Assembly (NCBI GenBank): GCA_043381765.1
Contig: JBHJMP010001423.1
Coordinates: 1 to 25,937, forward strand
Source: Collodictyon triciliatum
Taxonomy: Eukaryota; CRuMs
Direction of reading: 5' to 3'
DNA: 25,937 nt
The notes beneath the pieces were generated by a model. It worked only from the letters and a program-made list of their open reading frames with translations, did not search any database and had not been told where the DNA came from. Below are positions 1 through 9,745 of the stretch, piece by piece. Each line of letters starts with the position of its first letter. The stretch's first letter is position 1. The position numbers were made by a program, and so were the translations under genes.

Positions 1-45
1 CCATAAAAACCATAAAAACCATAAAAACCATAAAAACCATAAAAA
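1..45. repeat. 9-bp tandem repeat (CCATAAAAA)x5
   Basis: Five perfect copies of CCATAAAAA run from the first base of the window, so the array may continue upstream. It lies in non-coding sequence before the first PP2C exon. Confidence 0.95.
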
Positions 46-189
46 CCCAAAAACTTCAATAAAAATTTATGAGGTAGTTCTCTTCAAGTTTTTCTTTACT
101 CACCCAAATGCTTCACTCTTTTTTTTTTTTTTTTTTTTTATTCATGTGCATCTGTTTTTATTTTATTTTTATTTGTAACATAATCACAG

Positions 190-816
190 CGAAGCACATG
201 CATCAACCGGATGTGAAGAGGACGACCCAGAGGAAAAGTGCAATACCGGACGCAGGATGACATTCGGATCCTTCTCGGGGAATCGCAAAGACATCGACGA
301 ATTAATCAGCAGCGGTGGATTTTCCGGGGCCGCTGAGCAGACCCGCTCAAGATCAAACACAACTGGCTCTGCGAGTCGCCACGGAAGTATCCATTTCGCA
401 TCCAATGCCATTCCAATACCAGAAGATATGGTCGCAGAGGGAGGCCGGAAGCGCATAGAGAGTGACTTTCGAGTGAGTGATTTCTGATGGATTAGCCATC
501 TGTGCTCAGCCAATTGCTCATTTGGTGATAATGAACAAAAAAAATCCTTTATTCAATGTGGTAACGCGCCAGATTATAATTACTTTGGATCATGCCGCAG
601 TTTCTTCATTTTTATTCTAATTAAAAGTAAAAGAGAAAGCTTAACCCACTCGCATGTTATGTCATCGCTAGGGCCCTAAAACAAGTGAATATGGCATCTA
701 CTCACACTATGGAATGAATGAGCGCAAAGAAAACCAGGTTATACAAAGTTGCATCACATTTTCCTTCGCTTCCGCAAAGCTATTTTTATCAGAATCGTAA
801 GGGGGTACTTTCCACC

Positions 817-911
<95 letters not shown>

Positions 912-1450
912 TGCGCACAATATAATTTTATTTCATCTACAACCGATTACATCACGCAGGATACGTTTTTTTACATTGAAAATTTTGGGGGCCGAGAAGA
1001 CGCAACATTGTTTGGGGTTATGGATGGACACGGCAGAGGAGGGGCAGAGATTGCAAACATCACAAAAGATATATTTTATAGAGCAATGCTGTCTCACTTC
1101 ATGAGAAAAGACAGTAGGGAGAGCGAAATACACACAGCATTTATGGAAACCCAAAAAACACTCCAAGACATGCACGAATGTGAACTCCGTGGGACCACAG
1201 CAACGATATGTCTTGTCAGTGGATTTTACATATACATCGCGAATGTTGGAGATTCACGGGCCATCCTAGGACGCGAGTGCAATGTCTGCTTCCATTCAAA
1301 CGGGGCAAATGGAACGCATGTCTGCTCATACAGCGCCACAGTCGATCATAAGGTTATTCATAGCTATATATATTTACCTTTTGGGCTCAATTACAATTCT
1401 TCATTACATTAATAAGCCACAGATCCCAATTTTCAAGTAGAGACTGTTCT

Positions 1451-1481
<31 letters not shown>

Positions 1482-2534
1482 CATTATCATTATCATTATC
1501 ATTATCATTATGATTGGCTGTATCATGGAGCCATTTTTTTCTATTCCTTTTATTTGTGTGCATGGGTTTGTATAATAAGTTTCGTTCATCTATCTGTGAC
1601 CATAAAATCCATTTCGCCATACACACAAACCCGCCGGGCATGGACTTCACAATTAGTTGGAGAACCAAAAAGAACGAGAAAGAATAAAGCGAATGGGAGG
1701 TTGCATTCGAAAAAGCACGAAATCCCATCACGATTGTGAGCGAGTATGGAAGGGTTTCGAGAACTACCCAGGCATAGTTGTGACTCGAACTCTAGGCGAT
1801 CTTGTGGCCCATACCCTCGGCATATCGGCTGTTCCTGATATCCGGCGGAAGCTTCTGGACAAGAGAGACAAGGTGTGACCAAATATCGAGCCGATATGAC
1901 TCGGCCTGACTGTATCACCATGATTAAATGAGGCGATTGTATCATGTTTATGAACGAAAGATGTGCCTCATTCATGACTTGCATTATATAGGTCGTAATT
2001 ATCGCAAGCGACGGAGTATGGGATGTCGTTGATAATCAGACTGCGATGAATCTCGTTGTTCGGTGCCCAACTCCCGATGCAGCCACGGAAGCGCTCGTTG
2101 ACGTATAATGAATTCAAGTTGCAAAGTCAACATCCATCACGATTCGTTGCTGAATGTTATTATGTCTCTTTCATTCACAAACATAAAAAAAAATTATTAT
2201 AGAAATGCTTATCAAATTGGCGCCAAAGATACGCTGATGGTGATAATATCACCGCGGTAGTTGTCTTCCTGGGAAAACTTAAAAGGTTTTTTCTTTGGAC
2301 TTCTTCATACTTTCTTATTCTCGATGTGTGTCTCTTGTGTTACCCCACCCCCATCCATCATCTTTTTTTCTCCGTCATTCAACCGTATCGTCTTACCTGA
2401 AAGAGCTAAATACCGTGTGTGCATATTTTTGTAGATACGACCAAGAAAAGGAGTGTCGCGCTGATGTGGCTCCTACATGGGAAGAGCTACCACAAACAAA
2501 CCAGTCAAAATCTGCCATGTGCAGTATTTTGTAA
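190..2534 (+). CDS. PP2C-family (PPM) serine/threonine phosphatase, 5'-partial, CaaX-like C-terminus
   Basis: A metal-dependent Ser/Thr phosphatase that removes phosphate from phosphoproteins. Exons: 190-472, 960-1352, 1657-1872, 1992-2102, 2203-2285, 2435-2534; all phases join. PP2C signatures appear in order: R-x3-E in RKRIESD (candidate metal/phosphate site, divergent), FGVMDGHG, LRGTTATICL, NVGDSRAILGR, DHK, VVTRTLGD, SAVPDI, IASDGVWDVVDNQ and GDNITAVVVFL. The metal-binding Asp residues of DGH, SDG and GDN are all present. The C-terminus reads AMCSIL then TAA; CSIL fits a CaaX prenylation box with Leu last, predicting geranylgeranylation and membrane attachment. From the first in-frame ATG (257) the product is 372 residues. 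An open acidic stretch and an acceptor-like pyrimidine tract ending in AG at 189 suggest that 190 starts an internal exon, with the true start upstream of the window. The family call is firm; the 5' end is not. Confidence 0.9.
817..912. repeat. (TTA)n array in PP2C intron 1
   Basis: About 32 uninterrupted TTA units lie in the intron between exons 190-472 and 960-1352. The transcribed strand carries UUA. Its translation as poly-Leu is an artefact. Confidence 0.97.
1451..1511. repeat. (TCATTA)n hexamer array in PP2C intron 2
   Basis: About ten copies of a TCATTA hexamer lie inside the intron 1353-1656. It is non-coding. Confidence 0.95.
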
Positions 2535-2925
2535 AAGAGTAGTATGGGGAGACATAAACCTATGCACTATGGTGAGCGAAAATCGCTCGATGAAGGGGAA
2601 AGAGAACTTCCATATCAGATAAAGCTCTTGTATCTCGGCTTAAATTTATATTTTGTTATTGGGCAAGTTTATCTATCTAAATGGTAAAATACTATCACAG
2701 AGATTGAAACTCTATTACTTCGGATATGTGTGCTTATCTTCCGAATATATTCTTTTGTTATTTATAATGGAAGCCCATTTATTATGTAGTGTGTTATATA
2801 CTCTTGCTTTATTTTCGAATTGGGTGCACAATCGACTTTACAGACAACTCACGAGCCTTGGCAACCTAGGATTAGTGTGATTTCGGAGTTTAGTGTAAAT
2901 AAATCCTTGCTTCTCAAATCGATTC

Positions 2926-3022
<97 letters not shown>

Positions 3023-3044
3023 GGATGTGTAATATCGCTACGCT
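2535..3044. other. convergent intergenic region (PP2C 3' end / channel 3' end)
   Basis: This is about 510 bases between two convergent gene ends. It holds an (AAT)n array at 2926-3022 and otherwise AT-rich sequence. AATAAA motifs occur at about 2898 (+) and, on the minus strand, near 2808-2813; either could be a poly(A) signal, but neither is close to its stop codon. A 75-codon open frame at 2653-2880 shows no recognisable motif, and I do not call it a gene. Confidence 0.6.
2926..3022. repeat. (AAT)n array
   Basis: About 32 perfect AAT units lie immediately 3' of the minus-strand channel gene. On the channel sense strand the array reads ATT. Confidence 0.97.
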
Positions 3045-6000
3045 TCATGCCCTATGACTAACCTCACGAACAGTTCGATCAACTCGTGGATAAAGGCGCA
3101 GTAGCGGATCCAAATCGGCCTTTCGAAGCTACAATTTTAATTTTGGCAAATGATTGCATGTCCGATAATTGAAGAAAGATTATTTTTTTTTAAACCAAAG
3201 GGTTCAGTTTACTAGCAAACATTACCACGTAAAGTTCGCACGGTTCTACACAACAGACCGATGCTGTGCGAGTAGTATCTGGCGTCAGCAGGGCTATCTC
3301 ACCTATATGAGAATATTGTATGTAATTTATGCGAAAACTCAAGAGAAAGGCAGAATCTAATCCAAATAATGCAACCAAATCGTACCGAAATAAGCGCCAT
3401 CTTTTAATACAGCAACGACCGTTTTGTTATCGGGAGCAATAATTTGGACAGATCCTTTGTTAATAAAGTACATTTCGGAACCTTGCTCACTAAACCATTA
3501 CACGAAAGTCGGTGAATACACCTTTGCGTTACAGAGAAATAGAAATAGAAATAGAAAAAAAAATCAAATATTCGATAACTATGCTATTAATCTCTCACTT
3601 ATATTTGGTCAAAGGAGGAGAATGAGGCGACTTATTATACTTTATGAACAAATATCTTCCATTATTACTTATTTTCTCAAATAAAACAAAAACAAAACCT
3701 CTGCCTAAACACATATTCACCAGTAGAATAAAATTCGGGAAATATTCTAAGCGATAGTTCTTTCAAAAACTCCTCGTCAGCATCTTTAAAAAAAGTCAAC
3801 TAATACATTTAATGATATATTATAAATGTAGTAATAGTATATGGTAATAATTCACGAAAACATCGGTAAGACCACATCAACATCGAAAAGAATAGTAGAG
3901 TAAATTATTGTTTGATGATTATATCTGAATGAAACATCCTCTATGTTAAAAATATTGGGCGGTAGAATAAAGGAAAAGAAAATTGACTAAAACTTGATAT
4001 TTGTATTTTTCTTTTCTATAAAATACTTTTTTTTTCCTTTATTCGATTCAAAGTGTTTTCTATAAAATACTTCAATTTTATTTCAGAGTGTGGATCAAAT
4101 ACTAACAACTGCTACTAACCTTTTGAAGTAAACTCTTTCTCAGGTAAGTGGCCACTTCAGCGCGCAAGTCACGCGGCAGCTCCGATAGGATTATATTTTC
4201 ATCGACACCTATGACATTCATCAACTTAGTTTTCTTTCACTTCTATGAATAATCAAACTCATGCTAATGATATTCTTATCTATTGAAAGGAACAAGACCC
4301 CTATTCAGGAGCCACAGTTTTTGGTAATGTGTGCGAACTCTTTCTTGCGTTTCTTTTGGAAGCTTTCGGTACTGAAAATGAATTAATTTTTCGTTCTTTT
4401 GAAAAGAAAAAAAAGGTCAAGAACCACATCATGATGTAATATAATGATACATGATAGAGATCAACCATCAAATACCAGGACTATAGAATGAAGAATACTA
4501 TCGATAAATGTCAACAATAATATAGTTATTTATTTAAGTAATGCATGTAGCGGGCAATATAGAATATGTTACAAACCTTCATGTATTCATCAATACCCTG
4601 GAGGCGCCCAACAAATCGGTTCTCGCTTTGGTTGACACTCTCTGTTTCAATTTTTTAATTGGCTTTCTCCAACTAACAAGGAACACCTTTACTATTTTTA
4701 AAAGAAACAAATATGGCCTATATTTACCTATAGCTGACGTCATAGAACCAAGGAAAGACCCCATCACAAATAATCCCGTAATCGAAACAACAAGAGTCAG
4801 GACGTGCTCAGAATCCGTGTTTGGCAATAGTTGGGTCCCGAAACTGCAGATGTTCCGAAGAGCCCAAGTAAAAGCAAACAAGTATTTGCTAATGACAGGC
4901 TATTAAGAGCGAGATGAAAAAAAAGAAAAAAAGAAAAACTACCTTTAGTCACCAAAATTGTTAAAAAAAAGCATAAAAGATATAAAATATCGGATCAATA
5001 GCTTTTCTGAGCTTAAGGTCTTTTGGGATACAAACCCTTTCCTTGAACGTATCGCCTCCAGAAAAGGAGTCACCTGGGTAATCCTATATGTGATTCATAT
5101 TAAAATATGATCCCTGGGATTTATCCTCTACATGTCTAATATTTATATTTATTTATCCATATTTGTTTTGGCATGCAGCAAGTATACCGCCGTTTTTTTT
5201 TTTTTTACGCTTCTTTCATCAAATAAATTATTTTCATGCAGTTTTTACTTTCAAAATTGAAAAATATTGAATACTTGTAAGCGAGTAACCAAAATCCATC
5301 CACACCCAATAAAATGGGACAGTACTGCAGTTTGAATCGTGAGTCGAAACACACGCTGAAACGCCGATGCAGATCCCCAAATATTAAGCTACAAACAAAT
5401 AGCTCAGTTTTTATTAATGATATTAAGTAAGATGGCATGTAATGTGTAGGTATAATAATCATCAACAAAAAACAAAATAAAGCAAAGAAAACAAAATTAC
5501 AAACAAAAAAGAAACAAATAATAAAATACAAATTTTTTTCATTTGAATAAAGTAATTGCCACCTTAGATAATCGAAAAGTTCGGCTAATAAGTAATAGGC
5601 GTGGTAATCGTAATAGTCGTGCAAGATGAGCATTAGCAACAAAATAATAAAACGGAAAAGCAGCCAGAAAGTCGGGTATGAACCACGTTTTCAAGTAGTT
5701 GAGCGTAATTTCTTTGGAATCTGTTACAAACTAGGGGCAAATAATACCAAAATAGAGATGAAAGAATAACAGTACATAGTTAAATGGCCATCATGACAGC
5801 ATAAGAAAATATCCAAACTAATTGAGCTTTAAAGTATACTATTTCAAAGATTGTGTATGCATGCTATGAATTCAAATTCTATATCAGATGTCTATATCCG
5901 TATCTAATCCCAGAACTTTGATGCAACGGGCGGAAATTGAAAATAAAATAAAGTGTGGAATCTCAGCCTCAATATATATATATATATATATATAATCCAA

Positions 6001-6692
6001 TCACCTCACTGTTCTTGATAGGCACAATACGAAAGGTAAGAATGACATTTGTAACGAATGTCATATCGACAAAACGATCCCATCCAACCCACCCACCACT
6101 GACTGAATACTAGCGAGAGGATATTAGATATATCGTTAAATTTTGATACTATTTTCATTATGAGAATCGAAAACGTGCTTTTAGAAAAAAAAAATTCGAT
6201 GAGGAAAAATTAAAATAGCTCAATGTGACAAGTTATGATAAGCCACTATCTTATAATATGCCTTGTATGGTGCAATTACGTTGAGTGAAATAAGGAACGG
6301 TATACTCCAGATTGTGTAGAAAATCAATGCACTCATTAAATATTCCCAGTATCGAAAGAAGGAAGAGTCGGGGAATATAAGGGTCTTCTTCTTGATTCTC
6401 ACCCAGAATTCCTCCTGTTTTGTTAATTAAATGACCTCAAATCAAATATATTTCGACTGAAACGATCCAGCATAACCCTTCATTGAACCTCTATAAAAGC
6501 TTGGTCATATTATTACTTTGAATGATGGCATTTTGATTTTTGGTAAGTTGAGTGATGTAATACCGCAGGCCATCCTGTCCATGCTTGAAACACTTGAAGG
6601 GAAGGGAATAACTTGGTTGCTTTTTGAGACGGGAATATTGCTTTTTGAGGAATTTGCGAAGGTGTTCTATCCTCGTCACCGTCGTTTTGAAT
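3045..6692 (-). CDS. cyclic-nucleotide-gated/HCN-type six-TM cation channel
   Basis: A voltage-sensor plus pore channel with a C-terminal cyclic-nucleotide-binding domain, expected in a membrane. Exons, 5' to 3': 6692-6594, 6414-6280, 6109-6005, 5730-5563, 5388-5275, 5083-5036, 4899-4728, 4641-4577, 4371-4299, 4208-4120, 3799-3699, 3489-3386, 3302-3226, 3128-3045 (TGA); all phases agree (477 codons). S1 follows LIFPDSSFFRYWEYLMSA. S2 is near WDRFVDMTFVTNVILTFR. S3 is LNYLKTWFIPDFLAAFPF. S4 carries regularly spaced Arg (LARLLRLPRLLLISRTFR). S5 contains HFIGCGW. The pore reads WALRNICSFGTQLLP, then S6. The C-linker has EYMKYRKLPKETQERV and LSELPRDLRAEV. The nucleotide pocket has GEIALLTPDTTRTASV with the phosphate-binding Arg. 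The start codon is unresolved: the 6594-6692 frame stays open up to an ATG at 6812, adding 40 hydrophobic residues that may be spurious. Confidence 0.9.
4012..4072 (-). mobile_element. ultra-short retroposon-like insertion, copy A, with 17-bp target-site duplication
   Basis: On the minus strand a unit of 27 nt (positions 4055 down to 4029) reads CACTTTGAATCGAATAAAGG plus an A run. It is flanked by the perfect 17-bp direct repeat ttttctataaaatactt at 4012-4028 and 4056-4072. It lies in the channel intron between exons 4208-4120 and 3799-3699. The same core occurs at 14553 and 19197. The poly(A) end and direct repeats indicate target-primed reverse transcription. Confidence 0.8.
5972..5994. repeat. 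(AT)n microsatellite in channel intron
   Basis: Short AT dinucleotide run between the exons at 6109-6005 and 5730-5563. Confidence 0.9.
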
Positions 6693-6810
6693 CTTATGTG
6701 ATGTTTTTTTTTTAAAGAAGCTAAGAGAATATAGTTTCACATAAATCGAGAGAAAATAACAGGAACGGAATAAAAAGTAACAAAGGGGTGCAACAAAAAA
6801 CCAACAAGAC

Positions 6811-6952
6811 AAATAAAAAATAAAGAATAAAAATAAAGAATAAAAAATAAAGAATAAAAAATAAAGAATAAAAAATAAAGAATAAAAAATAAAGAATAAA
6901 AAATAAAGAATAAAAAATAAAGAATAAAAAATAAAGAATAAAGAATAAAAAA
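6811..6952. repeat. 14-bp minisatellite, unit AAAAAATAAAGAAT
   Basis: About nine slightly variable copies of AAAAAATAAAGAAT. It lies next to a second array whose unit differs mainly at four positions. Confidence 0.92.
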
Positions 6953-6985
6953 TATATAATAGAGTTTAAAGAATCAAGATTATAG

Positions 6986-7090
6986 TAAAGTGTAAAGAAT
7001 AAAGTGTAAAGAATAAAGTGTAAAGAATAAAGTGTAAAGAATAAAGTGTAAAGAATAAAGTGTAAAGAATAAAGTGTAAAGAATAAAGAG
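6986..7090. repeat. 14-bp minisatellite, unit TAAAGTGTAAAGAA
   Basis: About seven copies of TAAAGTGTAAAGAA, the same length and phase as the neighbouring array but with AAAA changed to AGTG-like sequence. It was probably derived from a common ancestor unit. Confidence 0.92.
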
Positions 7091-7106
7091 TCAAATAAAC
7101 GGGTAA

Positions 7107-9648
7107 ATGAATTCATATGTTCTGACCTATATCCGTGACAATCACTTTCACTAAGGAAAAATCGACATGAATCATGCATGTTTCCACTAAAATATGGGCT
7201 GTTGATGACTATCAGGAGATTATCACGGCCCGATCGACTTCCCATGGGCTCTAGAAAAGCTCTCCGACTTGCTCAACGACGAAGAAAGTCGAGAGGAAGT
7301 GTTGGAGGCGATATCCATCTCTGCACAGTTTGGTCTGTAACATCCATAATGAAATGACCTTTGTTTTGTAGTGATCGTTTCCATCGCTTTTTAAATCAAT
7401 ACCTCTCGGTTAACAAACATATTCATACATTCTCAAATTCTGTTCACATCCTGCACTTGATTTTATATTACGTGGGATACATATATTGTTACCATACAAC
7501 CTTGTGTTTATCTCTGCTAAAAAAAAAAGCCAGCTCTTATTATACACTGACGAAGCGTGTATTTGCATCACATTCAATACAGACAACAGTGGAGAAATCA
7601 GCGCATCAAGCGTCTGTACAAGACTTGCGGACCTTCTTGGCACAAGCGACCCTGGTCTTCAAGTTCGTGTGGTGAAATGTTTCTCATCCATTGTAAAGGA
7701 AGGTCAATACCAATCTCCTGTATAATTTTATTCTTTATCAGAATACCATCCCAATTTACACGGACGATTAAAATTATTACATCTTCGGTTCGTCAAATAA
7801 CAATATAATCTTTGTATTTTATACCTGTTTTCTTCATCAACCCTATGAATTCACCAGTTAACCATATCCATGCTTTAATTTTAATACAAAATAAAAATTC
7901 AATAAAACTCTTGGTATAGATGCAAATCGCCTCAAAGTAGCGCGAGTTGCAGGGATGCAGTTGTTTAATTTGAATCGCTCTAGTAATATCGAAATTGCAC
8001 AAATATCTCGCGAGATTACTCATGAACTATTCCAAAATGGTTTGATAACTCTCCTTTTGTATTTGGTCCCTATTTTCGTTTATGCACTAGCACAATTTTT
8101 GAATTACATTTAACTTCAGTTCATTGACTATCGCTTTCACTATCACTTTTTCTTCCCCATTCGCCTGGCTCTAGCCCAAGCCTTGGAATTCCTAACAAAT
8201 TCCTTAGAAAAAGTCAATCGAACTGATTTGGACAATATGGCAGCGCGTAATGCAATTTCATTTTAATTAATCCTATACTTACTTACACCGACCCATTTGA
8301 TTTTTTCTTCCAACAACCGTATTAAATGGGTTAAAAAAAAAGCCCCTCTTTGGGCTGGAAAACAACAGTTTGAAACACTCATTCATTGCTTGATATTGTA
8401 GAGGTAGAAGTGAGTAGAACAATTCCGGCTACATCTGATATCCCACTAACACCATCGGGAAAATCCAATCCAATTGTAAAACATCTGATCTATATTTTTG
8501 TATATTTTTATGTAGTTAGTCATTAAGTAGACATGTATCTAGATATACATGAGGACAACATGTTGTAGTAATGAAAATACGCTTTTATATATTCAGGATG
8601 TAGAAAAAGTCAGTGGAAAGAAAAAGGATGGTCTTAACAGAAAGTGAGTCTTCAAATTCAAACTTTCACAGCCTTTAACATTAAAAAAGAAGAAAAAAGA
8701 GGATTATTATAAAAAAAATCAATGATAATTATGAAAGCTACGTCGATGCTATTGGAAAGGCTGCTATTGGAAAGCTGTCCTCTGCTCTGGATATGACGGG
8801 CTCTGCGGCACAACATTTCCGAAAGAATGTGGTATTTGTCCATTACATTGTTTACTATAATGACGAATTGACAATGTAAAATGACATATTTTAAGTTTGT
8901 CATTCGTGCCATATTTTGAAACCTTTTTTATTTATTTATTTGTTTATTTATTATAAGGCGAGTAAGAACTCATTTTTGCTTTGAAAATATATCTTTTATT
9001 TACAATGAGTTAGTTATAAATTCCTATTACTTGGCTCTTTTCTTGAATTTAAGTTCCCTGCGGGCCTCGAAATTCCAACCGGAAGCTCTCCTGATCCCAG
9101 CGCAACACTCAGTTCTACACCGGTTGAGAAGAAAATTGAGTCCATATGGTGGACTGACATGGTTGTAGGTCTGTCTTGTACTTTCTTTCATTAAACTTCA
9201 ATAATTTTTTTTATTGCCCTTGTATTTTTTTTTTTTGACGAGCAAAGTAAACTTTTGATTAAATCCAATTCATTATATATATTGAAAATCAATTTCTTAA
9301 CTTTATTCATTCACATACAATCACTTACATATATTATATGTTTGACAATCGGCTTTGTTTTCTCTCAATGAACTGTTGAAATGAAACCATAAAAAAATTA
9401 TACGTTTTACATGAAAGGTTCTCCACAAAAGAGTCGCTCAGGAAGCTTATCGACTCGAGGTTCAGGGCTTCTGGTATCTTCGAAGGATGCCACCGAGAAA
9501 ATGGACAGTGATAATGCAAATGTTTGTTGTTCTGAATGATTATTTATGGTTTTTAAAGTCCATGTCACAAAAAAAAAAAAAAAAGTTACATCCCGGCCAA
9601 ATGACGACCCTAGCTTTCTTTTCCACTTTCACTTTGTAAATTTCTTCC

Positions 9649-9745
<97 letters not shown>

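Larger units (their letters stand above)
6693..7215. promoter_or_regulatory. shared divergent 5' region of the channel (-) and the ARM-GRAM-VASt gene (+)
   Basis: About 0.5 kb separates the outermost certain exons of two divergent genes, so both promoters should lie here. Most of it is two adjacent 14-bp minisatellites (6811-6952 and 6986-7090). A T-run/A-run junction sits at 6705-6717. No recognisable promoter element was seen. A possible first coding exon of the plus gene is 7107-7134. Confidence 0.55.

Noticed and set aside
718-1104. Open frame with a long poly-Leu run
   Set aside because: It is the translation of the intronic (TTA)n array; the true PP2C exon here is 960-1352 in another frame.
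2653-2880. 75-codon plus-strand frame between genes
   Set aside because: No motif, no splice context, and AT-rich composition like the surrounding spacer.
4012-4072. Possibility that the short repeated element is a mobile intron (introner)
   Set aside because: The unit has no GT...AG borders and lies inside an existing intron, between genes and in an ORF without restoring any frame; the poly(A) tail and direct repeats fit retroposition better.
4541-4906. 121-codon plus-strand frame
   Set aside because: Antisense shadow of the channel pore and C-linker exons.
5205-5642. 145-codon minus-strand open frame
   Set aside because: It reads the wrong frame through the S3-S4 and S5 exons and the intron between them; conserved channel motifs lie in other frames.
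6721-7245. 174-codon minus-strand frame rich in Phe, Leu and Tyr
   Set aside because: It is generated by the two 14-bp minisatellites.
9146-9165. WWTDM-coding similarity between the ARM-GRAM-VASt linker and the LINE (near 19160)
   Set aside because: Only about 17 of 20 bases match, with no extension on either side; treated as chance.
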